From Brevipalpus yothersi (Eukaryota > Arthropoda > Arachnida > Trombidiformes > Tenuipalpidae), in NCBI GenBank assembly GCA_003956705.1, contig QZCP01000568.1, forward strand, positions 62,001-126,000: DNA of 64,000 bases, in the 5' to 3' direction. Below, one piece after another: positions 21,601-34,653 of this stretch. The first letter of the stretch is position 1, and each line of letters starts with the position of its first letter. The notes under the pieces were generated by a model. That model was not told the DNA's origin. It worked only from the letters and a program-made list of their open reading frames with translations, and did not search any database. The translations under genes were made by a program, and so were the position numbers.

Positions 21601-24600
21601 CGTGAGAGAGGCAAAGAAAGAGAGAGAGAGAGCTGAAAAGGCAATGAGTTTGCCATTCCATGAGTGAATATAGATGATCTACTGCCATTGCTCGTGACAC
21701 GAAACCTATGGATGAGTTTAATGACCAAGGGGCAGCGAATTCAGAGAATACCAAAGGGAAAAAACAGATAGATAGAGAGAGAACGTGAATCAAACGATTA
21801 ATTGAATGCACCAATAGCACACATTTTTCCCTTTCACTCTCTCTCTTCTTATCTCTCCTCTTCGTTGGTAGATGCAAATTAGTGAAGAAAATGCCTATAG
21901 TTGTTGCGTAAGTGTCGTCAGATCCATGAGAATAAGCATGAAGGCAAACAAAGGTATTGGGAGAGAGAGAGGACAAGTATCAGAGAGAAGGAGAGAGAGA
22001 GAGAGAGAGAGAGAAGTCAAGTGAGCTAACGAATGAAACATGGTGGAAAAGAAAGAGAGAGAGAGAAAGAAAATGATGAAGAAAAATACAAGACGGTCAT
22101 CGATCTCTGGTGAAGTGGCCTTTCGAAGGCCAGTTAATGACGCCACAATGTTTCCATGGAAAAAGAGTGAGGGGGGTGAACAAACGAGAAATAGACGGAG
22201 AGAGAAAAAGAAAGAGAAAAAGAAAGAGAGTAAGAGTGGGAGAGAGAGAGAGTCGAAAAAGGATGAGAGAGCATGATCGAGATGAATAACCCAATTCAAG
22301 GGCAAACTTTAGAGAGAGAAAGAAAGAGAGAAGATTTCTCTTGAAGCATGAATGATCTCTCTTTGCTCTTTTATACTCTCATCTCTTACTCTTTGTATTT
22401 TCTTCCATCTTCTCTGCCTCATAGAAACACACATATACACATTATATATATGCTATACTATGTTATGCTATACACACACGCGTACGATTGATGGTGAAGT
22501 AGAGTAGATTGAGATTGGTTACCTGAAGAATTAGATGCAGACGATGTTTCGTTGATATCAAGATCCCAAAAATCTAAATCAACTTCACCAATCTCAGATG
22601 AATTGAGGCTAGGTATGGGCGATATTCCGGTACAATTTTGACTGGACGATACTTCAGGCGAACTCTCAATACCCGTAACATGGGCTGTGGTGCCTGGAGG
22701 CGGTGGGCCAGCTTGCATTGCCGCTCGCTTTCGAGCGATCGGTGCAATCGATAACGAAGTCGGTGTTGATGGATTGGACGAAGGTGTACTGGCAACATGC
22801 GGGGATACAGCATGATGATGGTTACTGTTCGTTATGTTATTGTTATTAGTGATGTTGTTATTGTTATAGGCATTGATCGTGTTGCTCGAATCTTTTGGAA
22901 TCGTTCGCATTGACGAAGATTCTGCTTCACGCTTAATTCGAGGCACCGAACACGGTCCCAGCTTGTGGTTACCATCGTTCATAAAATCATCTGGAAATAC
23001 AGCACGAACTTTTTTCGCGCTACCAATACCTTCATCACCACTGCCACCATCACTAGAGCCTGGACCATCGAGAAATTCATCCAAAAATTCTTCGATAGCT
23101 CGATCGGCTCGAGTTTGGCTGAGCCAAAGTAACACTAGAGGATCCAGTTTGCTTTGTGAAGATATCCAAATCAATGGATAGATATGAAATAATCAAAAAC
23201 GATTGTGAGTGATTTTATATCTACTCTGATCAACTGATCCAAATTGCCTGAAAGCGTTTGTATGTAGTGTGTGTGTATGTCGGTTGCTGAGGCTGATGAT
23301 CAAGAGCGAGCCAATTGAGAATGTGTGTGTGTATATATATATGTATGAGTACTACCTACGATTGTTTGGGAGTACTTGACGAGTGTCGAGAGTGTGTGTG
23401 TGTGTATATATATATGTATGTATATGTTGGGATCGGTTGCCACAAGAGATGAAGATGCTTGGCGACCGGAGCACAACAAGCAATCAGAAACAAGATTAAG
23501 TAACAACGATACTGGACTGAGTTCGATGAGCAATCAGAAAGTGTTCAATGTCTGTATCGCAACAACGAAGAGGGCACATTCAATGAAACAATATGAAATA
23601 TATGTACGAATGTATAACTATATTTTGACAGATAAAGAGAGTATAAGGCGATATTATATCAGATGTGTAAATATGTATATATATTAATATTTCACCAAGA
23701 TAACGAGAAAACTTTCCTCTAGACACTTTCACACGAGCAAAAAAAAGTAAAGAGAGAAATACTAGCGAATAGAAGGGAGAGAAAGAGAGAGAGACACACA
23801 CAATCAATGAAGGTGAGTGGGCCAGGTAATCATCATGGTGGATATTGTCATCACACTTTTTCTCCTTCTTTTACGGTGAACTTCTCTACACCATTCTTGC
23901 CCGTAGACAAGTGAATGGGAAAAAATAGAGAGATAGATAGAGAGAGAGAGAGAGAGGGAAAGATGAAAAAGAGAGAAGAAGCGAAAGATTGAGAGTGAGC
24001 GTGTGTGGTGGAGAGTGAGAGAAGGGAGGCTGATACATCAGGCGAAATAGTTCATGAGATGAGATGGTGTGTATGCTGCTGCTGGTGCTGCTGATTCAGC
24101 ACAGAACAGATACTATACACAGGGAATGGGAGGGAATGGGATGAAGCACTGAGTTAGTGGAAGAATGAGGGGGTGGCGTTGGATGGAGAGCTGATGTATG
24201 CGATGTCCAGCAAACTGATAGAAAGCAGATGAGAAAGAGAGAAAGAAAGAGAGAGAGAGAAAAGGGGGAGAAAGGGCTTTGATAGGTAACAATGAACGGA
24301 TAGAAGAATTTCGTAAGGAATGAAAGGGGGAGGTGGGGGGTAGGAAAAGAGAGAAGGGCTCAAGTAAATATAAGGTACAAGTGAATGGGGGGGGGGAGAG
24401 AGAGAAGAGAAGGGAACAATCAAGGCCGGTCTGCGGCAAGTTTTCCCGAAAAAGTGCACTCCTTCGTTGAGGATGCTGTCGCAGGCAAGAAGATGTAAGA
24501 TGTAAGATGGGGAGGCTGCTCACTTGACTATTTCTTTAGGTTTTTAGATTCTCTCCCTCTCTCTTCTCGCTCTCTTTATTCGCTTCATCTTGCTGGCTTT

Positions 24601-25816
24601 CTTTCTCTCTCTTTTACGTGCTCTTATAGAGAATGAGGAGAGAGGGTCAAATGATAGTGAGAGCATCCACAAAGCCAACAGGAGAAAGAGAGAGGAGAGA
24701 GAGGAGAGAGAGAGGAGAGAAAAAAAATGATGGGGAAGAAGGACTTGAATTTCAGGATTTTTACTTTTGTCCGCCAAGGGTAGTAGTAGTAGTCAAAGCT
24801 AGTCAGGCAACTGAAGCTCACCTCAAGAGTCTAATTCGGGCGACAAGCTAACTCCTGTTGCAGGACATACTTGCAATAAATACCATGAAACTTTCAATTT
24901 CTTCCAAGCAAGTCAAGAGTGAAGGAAGAGAGAGAAAGAAAGAAAGAGAGTGAGAGAGAGAGGCAAAATAGAATAGAATACTGTATCCAACGAAATCGCT
25001 AGATCATCGTAACCGTTGAATATTTTCATCATCTATACATGAATCCACATCTCTTCATTTAGAAAAAGAGAGAGTAGAGGTAAAGAGAGGTAGAAAGAAT
25101 ATGTATAGAAAATTTGAATTCGGCTCATTCGAATGATATTCCTGAATCGAATATGTTCAGTTCTAAAGATGGAACAAGATAAGAAAAATCTTCAGGGTAG
25201 ATCATTAGGCGCCATCTATGTGCACCCCTATTCGGTATCATGAAGTCTGAAGTTCATGATACATGATACATGTAATTTTTGTATGAGATTGTGAGTGTGG
25301 AGGTGAATCAAGGTGAGCAATGGAGTTGGAATACAATGTAGATACAATACACAATGATATGAATGTGAAAAAATGTGATGAAAGATAGAGATAGTAAGAG
25401 GAAGTTGATCAATCCATCGTTCAGAGAGAACGACAAAGTCATTTCAAGTTCGGTATCAAGAACGAAATCCATTTACCGGCAAATGAGTGCAAGATCCTGA
25501 TGGCAAATAAATTTTTCCATAGACATGACAAATTTGGACGCCTCATGAATCTTGTGGAACATGATAAATCTTCACTGTAAATTTTGGCTTAATAGAGATC
25601 ATCTAAAACGAATAATTGGCCAAACTGGAAGCAAGATAGTAGCTCTTTTTCCCTCTCTCTAATTCTGATTCGTCGAAGTTTATCGATCTCTCTCATCCCT
25701 AGGAAATTCCTGTTTCTCGCTGGTGCAAAGTGTATGTATATATGTGGATAGAAGTAAGCACCTTGGCTCGGAGTAGCCAGTCAGAGGAAAGATGGGTGGA
25801 AAGTGGGCGGAGGATG

Positions 25817-25909
<93 letters not shown>

Positions 25910-26034
25910 NNNNNNNNNNNNNNNNNNNNNNNNNNNNNNNNNNNNNNNNNNNNNNNNNNNNNNNNNNNNNNNNNNNNNNNNNNNNNNNNNNNNNNNNNNN
26001 NNNNNNNNNNNNNNNNNNNNNNNNNNNNNNNNNN

Positions 26035-26079
<45 letters not shown>

Positions 26080-27042
26080 GAAGGATGATAGTTGTGCTGA
26101 TGCTTGGAAGGAAAAGAGAAAAGTTAGCGAAAGCGAAAGCGAAAATGATCGACAGGACTGGAAGGGGTAAGACGAAAGTGATGTGTGTTCGCCAATGGTG
26201 ATGTCCTTCAACTCATCCACCAGCAGAAGGGGCCGAACGAAAAGTTACTCTAGAGTAGCATGAAATGATCATTCTTCTTCTTCTTCTTCTTATTTTCCTT
26301 GATAGCTTTCTTTTTCACTTTCTTTCTCTCTCTCTCTCTCTCTCACTCTTTCCATACTCTCTTATACTCTGATGGAAAGCTTTTCACCTAGCAAACTACT
26401 TGATTGCGGTTCAATGAGATCGGGAAAGAGAGAGAATGTAAGAGGAAAAAATAAGAGCCAAAAAGAGATAGATGATCGGAGTAAAAGATCGCAATTACGA
26501 ATGATCAAGATGGCCAATAGACACTTTTTAGCTTGATAAAGCTTGGTGAAGCTTATAAATCAAATTGCCATCATTTTGGCTGAGATTCCAAGTGCCAAGA
26601 GCACCGAAAAAAAGAAAATCTGGCTCTTCAACAACAAGTTTATCTCCACATGATAATCATGAAGATTATTCCATCAAGTGGTAAGCTCTCTCTCTCTCTC
26701 TCCCTCTCTCTTACCGAAGAGGCCATCCAGTCAGTCAGTCAGTGAGTCCATCCCCAAGAACAATCAGTATATGCTCTCTCTCTATCTTGCATACAAACAC
26801 ATACCAAGAAGTGCCTCAAGCCAATGTCGTCGTGGAAATAACCTCCTAAGTCAAAAAATGTGACAGGCTAAAAACTATTGCCGCTTATATATAATAAGAA
26901 CCTCGTGAGCGTGAATGTTTATGAGAGGACATAAATTTTTTTCTCTTCACTCACCTGATCCCGAATCATCTGCATTGGACAAGCCTGGTGTAGAGAGCAG
27001 GCTGACCGAGAATCGGGGTTGATGATCATCGAATGGTGACAT
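16105..27042 (-). CDS. EcR: Ecdysone receptor (nuclear receptor NR1H1)
   Basis: Seven coding exons on the minus strand: 27042-26955, 23134-22523, 21306-21124, 20383-19986, 19130-18975, 18421-18199 and 16346-16105. Phases match throughout and the product is 633 aa. It is the ligand-dependent transcription factor that pairs with RXR/USP and binds ecdysteroids to drive moulting genes. The A/B region (1-260) is Ser/Asn-rich with NNNN and HHH runs, KKVRAVFPDDFM and LDFWDLD. The DBD starts at Cys273 ([20 protein letters not shown]), with P-box CEGCKG at 290-295 and a T-box MRPECVVPE. The LBD covers about 400-633 (REDQITLLK, LRTLGNLNSEMCFSLK) and ends with AF-2 LPPFLAEIWD and DIQE, with no F domain. 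The exon 1 to 2 join uses a weak TAG acceptor at 23135 and is the least certain. Other promoters and isoforms are likely. Confidence 0.93.
16347..18198 (-). other. Last EcR intron (between LBD exons 6 and 7)
   Basis: A 1.85-kb intron, much longer than those of neighbouring genes. It contains a GC-richer coding-like island at 16733-17200 and CT/GA patches. A plus-strand frame at 17472-17693 is open but resembles no family. Otherwise nothing recognisable. Confidence 0.6.
16733..17200. other. GC-rich, coding-like island of unknown origin
   Basis: Base composition changes sharply from the AT-rich, GA/CT-rich surroundings to mixed GC-rich sequence. On the plus strand, protein-like open segments are interrupted by stops (for example ISDFEKFRSAIVEERI, around 16903-17019). 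On the minus strand there is an exon-like frame at 17199-17025 with a strong TCCTCAG acceptor and a CAG/GTTT donor (CDSKRKPNEDALLHNHV inside). A near-palindrome GCGAGCGTAGCGAGCGCC lies at 16987-17004. I recognise no family. A decayed transposable element or transferred fragment is possible. Confidence 0.4.
18607..18664. repeat. (AG)n microsatellite in EcR intron 5
   Basis: An uninterrupted AG dinucleotide run of 58 bp between EcR exons 5 and 6. Open frames across it that encode poly-Ser/Leu or Arg/Glu are artefacts. Confidence 0.95.
23135..26954 (-). other. First EcR coding intron
   Basis: About 3.8 kb between the first and second coding exons. It is rich in GA and CT tracts, (GT)n with TATA-rich patches near 23320-23420 and a gapped GA array. 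GGCGCCATCTATG at 25208-25220 resembles the motif pair at 28183-28238. No nested gene is recognised, but alternative first exons may lie here. Confidence 0.6.
25822..26075. repeat. Long (GA)n array containing an assembly gap
   Basis: GA runs flank 125 N at 25910-26034, with 88 bp on the left and 41 bp on the right. The true array length is unknown. The gap most likely results from failure to assemble through the dinucleotide repeat. Confidence 0.95.
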
Positions 27043-27772
27043 GGTCCTAGACTCACAGCCACCATCTATGGTTGGTGATGAGACGGGATGATGGCCGGTG
27101 AGGGTGCCGACTGATGACGATGGGGATGATGGTGATGGTGATGATGATGACGGATGATGAATGATAGTTTGTGTGGTTAAATTTTGAACAATAATTTTGA
27201 ATGTTCAGGGGGATACAATCGAATCGAATCGATCGTATCGGTCGAGGGTATCGAGAGAAAAAAAAGAGATGAGAAGCGATAGAGAAAAAGTTGAAGTAAC
27301 AAGTGTAATAGTTGCCAATGTCGAGATTATGTATCAAAGTCCAGCGTTGAGAAGTGAGAAGAGATGATTTTGTTTGGGTAAACCATAGTCACACATACAC
27401 ACGCACAGGCACAATTTTGAGCATATATTACAGTGGATTAAAAAATATGATGTGTGCACATTGGTGTTGCATTGAAGTGATGGCAAAGTCATTAGGAAAG
27501 AAAAATGTAGCGAAAAAAAGAGAGAGAAAAAAAAAGAAAGAGAAAGAGAGAGAGAGAAGATTAAAAATCAACAATTATCAACATCAACAATAAAAGGTGA
27601 ACATCTCTTTTCTCACTCTCTCTCTCTTCTCTCTATCAGAGAGAGTCTCTGTTCTATGAGAGCCTATGAGAAGTGTGCATCAAATTCATCGGCCATCCAT
27701 CCATCGTCATCATGCATCTCTCATTTTTTCTCTCTCTCTCTCTCATATCGTTCACCAGAGGAAAAAATAGAC

Positions 27773-27813
<41 letters not shown>

Positions 27814-28182
27814 CCCAAGGAGAGAGAGAACAGGTTACATTGGCAAAGATCGGAGGAGCAATGGGGGAGGAGGAGGATGATGATGATGATGTGGAGGAGG
27901 TGTAGGAGGAGGCGGTGGCTGTGGGGCTGTCAAGGATGATGATAAGGGGATGTAGTGAAAATTATCATCATCTTCGTGCTGCTTAGCAAAAAGGCTGAAG
28001 AAATAAGCATGCAGACGATAGAGAAAAAAAGTATGTAGTATGGATGCACAATTCATATCATGTAACGATACACACACACATATATATATCGATACATATA
28101 CTCGCTAATCATAGACACCGATAATCGATATCAAAAGTGATCAAAAATGATCGGAAAAAAAAATTTCATTAATCTCGGTATG
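27043..28182 (-). other. EcR 5' region
   Basis: Upstream of the EcR start codon. The EcR frame remains open from 27042 back to a stop near 27210, rich in His, Ser and Pro, without an ATG. An upstream exon could therefore splice into it, for instance at a CATCAG acceptor near 27112. Beyond that lie GA tracts near 27790-27810 and (GGA)n/(GAT)n patches near 27870-27910. Confidence 0.4.
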
Positions 28183-28238
28183 TAGCGCCATCCAGTGTTG
28201 TGTACAAGATTAACATGCTAGACCACTTGGTGGCGCTA
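28183..28238. promoter_or_regulatory. Inverted pair of CTCF-like motifs
   Basis: TAGCGCCATCCAGTG at 28183-28197 and CACTTGGTGGCGCTA at 28224-28238 are reverse complements at 12 of 15 positions, separated by 26 bp. The right arm carries GGTGGCGC, which matches the core of the arthropod CTCF motif (AGGTGGCGC). Insulator function is inference. Confidence 0.4.
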
Positions 28239-31133
28239 AAAATAAGATTATGTAATCGCTTTTTTTCCGCTCATTTGTGTGAAAGTACATGTATTCTGGT
28301 TACAGAGAGTAGAAGAAGAAAAAATTCCGGACAGATTTGAGATAATTTTCTGTTTCACCATGAAGGTGATGTTAATGGGAAGATGGTCGATGGATTTGAT
28401 GCATTCGAAAAGAGTGGTCAGTGAACGAGAGGTGGACGAGATAAAATACTGTTACTTACATGTCGCAGGCATGCGTAAGGTTTATGTGTGTTTGGCTAGT
28501 TAGTTTTTGACGGATGAATGAATGATGATGATTATGGATAATGATGGTGTGTGTACTTTGGTATTAAAAATTGAAAAAAGATGACAATTTAAGATGTTGG
28601 GATATATTCCAAGAGATGCTTTTCCAAAAATTTTTCTTCTTCTCTATCTCCAGTCTATTGTCCTTATGGCGCGTGATTGCTCTTTTCTTTTTCTTGTGAG
28701 TGCGATGACAAATTCGATTCACGAACTGATAGTACAGTTTTCCTCCTTCTTCTTATTCTTTTTTTCTTATTTTCCACTCGATTCTAGCTGCTAGTTTCGT
28801 AGCACCGGAAATGTTGGCGAATTGGCTAGTTGAGTAGCGTAAATATGCTTGAATTGCTTATTCTGGGCAGATTTGGGAATAAAAGGGGTAAATAAATAAG
28901 GGAAAGAAGAGAAAGAAAAAAAAGAAAGAGAGATTGTCAGATGATCTTGTAAGAAAATGCTATTCAAAAAATCTACTTGGAGGACAATCAGACGATTATT
29001 CTCTCTCTCTCTTCAACATCATCACCAAAAGTAAATGCTTGCTTGAAACGGAAAATGTGAGCAAACACTATTTTTAGACGAATAGCATTTTGAATAGTGC
29101 ATGAAAATCATGTTGGTTTCTAGGCTCTTCGTTCTTACTCTCTCTCTCTCTCTTTCTCTTCATCGTTTGTTCCTCTCTTCTCTTTCTCCTTCTCTCTCTT
29201 CTCTTCTTCTTTTTTTCCATTTCCCTCTTGTGTTTCATGAATGATTCGCACAATTTGTTCATGGATTTTCACTTCCTGTGCTTGGCAATCAATTAATTTT
29301 CACACCTATTCAGACATAGCACATAGGGAAAGGGAGTAAAAGAGAAAAAGAGACACACACACACTCACATATACACAACTTTGATTGCAAAGAATTCATG
29401 GCTTCTCGACAATCAGCACTCTTGCAGAAAATATATATATATACACGCACATCAACCATCTCGTCTCATCAACCAACGAACTTTTTCATCTTCTTCTTCT
29501 TCATCTTCTTCTTGGATAACATCTCATTTTGCCTAGGCTCCATTGCATTGGCATCTCTCTCTCTCTCTATTTCTCTTAGTTCTCCTTGTGCTCTGTTCAA
29601 ATTGTTCATCAAGTAACTGGTTAGCAGTGGCAGTAGAGAGAAGAAGAAAAAAAAGAGAAGAAGGGATAAAGATATTTAAGAAGCTAGTGTGTATAGATTT
29701 AATTCTCAATAGAATTTCACCATGAACCCTCGAGAATATATTTATCATGCAAAAATAAGTTTGAGTGAATGATTCTTTCGTCATTTTACTTGGCGTCCTT
29801 TGCTCTCGTCTCTCTCATCTCTAGTCATTCTATCTCTATGGTATATCACTAAGGTAAAGAGATGATTTTGTCTATTTATGTATTTCAATTCCAATTTTAA
29901 ACGTTAGCAAATCAGCTAATCTTAGTCCACTATCTTTCTCGTTCTCGAATAAAAGTAAACCTAAACCTAAATCTAAGTAAAGAATTCTCGAAATGTATCA
30001 TGAAAATCCATATAACTAGACTATTCTAAACGATTCCGAATCAACCAGAAAAATTATATCACAATAATGATAATCATTCTCATTGGAAATTGAAAGAAGT
30101 TCAAGTGTATCTAACCAAAAAGCATAGAGAAAAACCGGTTCTCATGTGTGTATTGAAAAAAAAGCTGAGAATAAGGCAAAAAAGCTAGGAGAAGGAGGCT
30201 GGAAAGATGAAGTGAAAGATGAAGAGAAGATGATGATGAAAAGAAGAGAGAATAAGAAGAAGAAGAAGAAAGCTCAAGCCACTAGAAAAAGAAGCTGGAA
30301 AAAGATTGAGAGAAGAAAATCACATGTCATGACGCTTCGTCGCAATCATTCACTCGATTCGCTACGATATTAGCGTCACTTTCACTTTTTTTTCTCTCTC
30401 TCTCTCTTTTACTGTATGCAATCTAACCACCAAGAGCCTGGAAGATCTGAGAGAGAGAGAGATGGAAAAGGTGTATATCCTTAAACATGAATCGAAGGTG
30501 CATGATACGTATGTATTCCATGATACATATACACTGGCACAGTGGTGATTGGAATGATGATAAAAAAATATCCACTGGAAAGATGATGATGATGATCGTG
30601 TGAGAAATATATAAATTCACAAGCAAACACATCACACTCACTTATAGAGAGAGAGAGAGATAGCACTTTCTACACTGCATCTTGCATCGATACCAACCTC
30701 ACATGAGCTCGAGTGGATTGAACTCAGCATCATATTCACAGGTTGAATAGAGAAGGCGAACATGAAGACGAAGCATTTTCAATCAAATACATAAGCAATA
30801 GCATAGAGAGAGTCTGACATATAATGTGTATGTGTGTGATGATGATAAATTTATATATATGCACATTGATCGAATGGTAGATGTAGATATATTATAAATC
30901 CTATGGAATATAAATATCAAACAATGCACAATAAACGGCAAATGTCATTCATTAATGGTATGTGTGTATGTGGTATATATGCACACACACATACATACAT
31001 TTGAAAAATAGAAAGCGAAAGTGGTATGTGTATGTTGATGGTTGAGTGAATGAAATGTATGTATTGAACAAGAGAGAGAGAGAGAAGAAGGAGTTCACGG
31101 TGGCTGTCGCAGCCTCGCGATGAGGATGAGAAC

Positions 31134-31135
<2 letters not shown>

Positions 31136-31189
<54 letters not shown>
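31136..31189. repeat. (GA)n microsatellite
   Basis: A 54-bp GA run, followed after 24 bp by a second run of about 22 bp at 31214-31235. Confidence 0.95.
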
Positions 31190-31191
<2 letters not shown>

Positions 31192-31629
31192 CTCAGGTCA
31201 AGGTGAGAGCGGGGAGAGAGAGAGAGAGAGAGAGAAACAACATTCGAGCTTGAAGCTATCTACTTACTTCGAGGAGAGATACACAAAATAGCTGAACGTT
31301 GAAAATTTTTGGGTTAAAGATACAATAATTCTCTAATCATATACACACATAACACAATTAAATATTTATATATTTTTTTATATATTGTAAATGAATAATA
31401 GTAACACTGTGGATCGCATTTCACCTTATCCAGTGGACATTGAATAGCCTCTGTGGAGGTATCATCACACTCAAGCCAAAAGCAGCAACCATAATCAAAA
31501 TATCTCTCCTACATGCACTGCTCTGCTCTGGCTTCAAAAATAAAGTTCACTTCTTTTCCAAGCGAGAACAGGCAAAGAGAGAGAGAGAGAGAGAGAAGAG
31601 AGAGCCTAGGGAGAGAGACAAATTTTTCC

Positions 31630-31665
<36 letters not shown>

Positions 31666-32487
31666 TGCTCTCTCTCACTTTCGCTCACCTTCTCTCTTTC
31701 TCTCTTTCTTTCTCTCTTTCTTTTTCTCTCTCTCTTTTTACGATAGACCCGATTCTTGTGCGCCGAAAAAGTTCTAAGCTAAAGGCATGCTCTTAGCTCG
31801 CTTAGCTTGGCTCGAATTCATCGATCTGCTCTTTCTATTTCCCTTTCTTTCTCTCTATTCCTCTCTCTCTTTAACTTAACCTTCTTTTCAGTACCCAACG
31901 AGTTGAGCGGTTGAAGAAAGTAGAAAGCGAAAGAGAAAGAAAGAGAGAGAGAAAGAGAGAAGGTAATTCTGGTGTATGTATATATAAATATATATATTCA
32001 TGGGTACTGAACCAATACTCATGCTTTTGGTCTGCTCTCTCTCTCTCTCTTTTTCTCTTCTCTTCTGTGTGTAAGGTGTTCACACTTTTCTCTCATCTTC
32101 CATCTTATTCTGGTTTCAATGTCATTAGGTCAATGAGATGACATTTTTCGATTCACTGAATCATCGATAGTCTTCACTTGTAACACAGATACACACACAG
32201 TTTCTCTCTCTCTTTTCAACCCTTTTGTCCCTTATTCTTCTTCCTCCTCTCCCCATCATTTTCTCTTTCAAGACTTTTGAAAAATGATCATCTTCCTTCG
32301 TTCTGGTCCACAGATGCTCACCGAAGAACTTTCTTTCTCTCTCTCTTCCTCCTGCCTGCTTAGTCTCTCAACGATCGCCTCAAGCTAAACCAGTGGTCAA
32401 ACTATGGAGTAAGAGATGAGCCTTTCTCGGAGGTCAGCCCATTATCTCTCTCAAAGGTCACTGCCAGAGGTGTAGAGAAAACGAAAG

Positions 32488-32490
<3 letters not shown>

Positions 32491-32546
<56 letters not shown>
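32491..32546. repeat. (GA)n microsatellite
   Basis: An uninterrupted 56-bp GA run. Confidence 0.95.
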
Positions 32547-32549
<3 letters not shown>

Positions 32550-32935
32550 TATTGACAAATACAGATGGACAAGTTGACAGGATAAATATCAAAGTTCAGT
32601 TGCACAGGCACTTAGCATTGTCATCATACAATTCCGAGTGAGTTTCCAAAATTTTTTCAACATTCTTTCTATGGTTGGAGATCAAACATTACCGAATTCT
32701 TGTCCCACATCTGGGATCATCATCTTTCATCTTTATGAGAGAGAAACTTTCCCGTTACACCTTGTATTATTATTATTTGCATTTTTTGGGAGCAATTCTC
32801 TGTTTGTGGAATGGATTTTCTGTCTATCAAGAGGCGAAAATTTTCTTTCTTAACGGCAAGTAATAATAGTGATGACAATGATAATAGAAATTCTTAAGAT
32901 GACTAAAAAGAGAGAAAATTTTTTTATTACCTTTG

Positions 32936-32940
<5 letters not shown>

Positions 32941-32987
<47 letters not shown>

Positions 32988-33009
32988 CCTCTATCTATCT
33001 ATCTATCTA
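32941..33009. repeat. Compound (CT)n-(CTAT)n microsatellite
   Basis: CT run 32941-32983, a short CCCTCC interruption, then CTAT repeats to 33009. The same two-part structure recurs at 45511-45581. Confidence 0.95.
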
Positions 33010-34368
33010 ATGAATTCAGTTTATCCTTGAATACATCTCTCCAGTATGATGAAATCAAAAAGGATCAACAATGAATCATTTTATTGAGACCAGAATAATC
33101 GTCTTCAAAAATATTTCTCTCTCTCTCTTTTACATTCTTTCAATTCTTCATCTATAACTCTTTCATCATCTGAATTATTGTAACGACAACGATGATCATC
33201 ATCATGATTCAATATCATAAGCATCGATAATACAGGTGAGCAGTGCACTAAGCATTAGTTGAAAATAAAAAAGAATTTTTGCAGATAAAAAAATTAATTT
33301 TAATTCCAGTAATCACAATCATCCAAAGTGGATTGATTATCTCTCTTCAAAATCATATATACCAAGTAGAACTTTCGTTCTCTCTTTCTCTCTTCACCTT
33401 CTCCATCAGCAATTGCATTCCAGCCACTGCACGTTCATATCGTCTCAGATAATCGAAAGAATTTTTCTTCTCTCTCTTTAACTTCACCCAATCGTAAGGG
33501 GCTTTGAATCTCTCTTTTTCTCTCTCTACCTTAAGTGAACGCAATGCTACCTCATCCAAGCTACTTGGTATGCATATCAACGATCGGTATTACGTTTCGT
33601 CGCCTACTTTCGCTGTTTTCTAATTATTGGAAGCCTATTAACCTTGAAAAAAAAGTGAGTGAAATGGCCTTCAGTGTGGAGAGAAAGAGAGAGAGAGAAA
33701 GATGAAAGAGAAAAGGAGAGTGAAAAATCGGTATACATCATGTAAGAAGAGCGCTCACACACTCAAATGAGTATGTAAAAGAGAGAGAGAGACTCAAAAA
33801 AGAATAGAAAGGAAAATTGTGTGAATATTTTCGCCAAAAAAAATATTTGAGATTCCTCTTCTTTTCCGTAGGCTTCTCTCTCTCTCCTCTGGATCCACAA
33901 GATTCCCGTTTTTCATGTGGCCTCATGCTTTTTTTCACTCTCTCTCCCATCGCCCTGGGCTACTTGAAGTCCTGTCGCCGGCATGCAAGTTCCTCCTCTT
34001 GGTGTGCATGTGTATGTGTATGTGGATGGATGATGTGGATGTGGTGGTTGGTCCCACCATAGATCCTGTGTGTGTTCAGACAGAGAGAAAAAGATGATAG
34101 AGAGAGAGGAACCTAAGAGGCTTAGGAAGTTTCGCTCTTATCCAGGAGAAGAAGAAGAAGAAGGAATCAAAATGCTTCAACAGAACCGGTCTTCCAAGCC
34201 CAAAGGTTTTTACCAGGAGAAGAAGAAGAAGAAGAAGAAGAAAAGTTTTGCAGTTAGAATAGTCTAGAAGTTCAGCAAAACATCGTGCCACAGCATCATT
34301 GCCACTGTTGGCAACCAGAATTTCTGAATGTATGTGAAAATATATGTATCTATCTTCTCTGAGAGAAG

Positions 34369-34372
<4 letters not shown>

Positions 34373-34434
<62 letters not shown>
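34373..34434. repeat. (CT)n microsatellite
   Basis: A CT run of about 62 bp, 154 bp away from a complementary GA run of similar length at 34589-34650. Confidence 0.95.
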
Positions 34435-34442
<8 letters not shown>

Positions 34443-34585
34443 AGCCGATTGTTTTAAAGTGAAGATGAATGCTGATAATAGTAAAGAATATCTTGTTAGC
34501 TTGATTCGCGATCTTACTAACTTTCCTTCTACTTGAGGAAGAACACTTAAAACTCTCTCATCTATCTCTCTTACGAATATTTATG

Positions 34586-34588
<3 letters not shown>

Positions 34589-34650
<62 letters not shown>
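34589..34650. repeat. (GA)n microsatellite
   Basis: A 62-bp GA run, the inverted partner of the CT run at 34373-34434. Confidence 0.95.

Positions 34651-34653
<3 letters not shown>

Larger units (their letters stand above)
28239..34372. other. Gene-poor, microsatellite-rich region, part 1
   Basis: No protein or RNA gene is recognised. The DNA is a mix of GA/CT tracts, (GT)n/(CA)n, short TATA-rich runs (30960-31020) and AT-rich unique sequence. Open frames that cross the GA/CT tracts encode Arg-Glu or Ser-Leu repeats and are artefacts. It may be the upstream regulatory region of EcR or contain its non-coding 5' exons. Confidence 0.5.

Noticed and set aside
25730..26220. Long Arg-Glu and Ser-Leu open frames across GA/CT arrays, here and in many places from 18 to 51 kb
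   Set aside because: A (GA)n or (CT)n run is open in several frames on both strands by composition alone. These frames have no start context, no splice logic and no domain.
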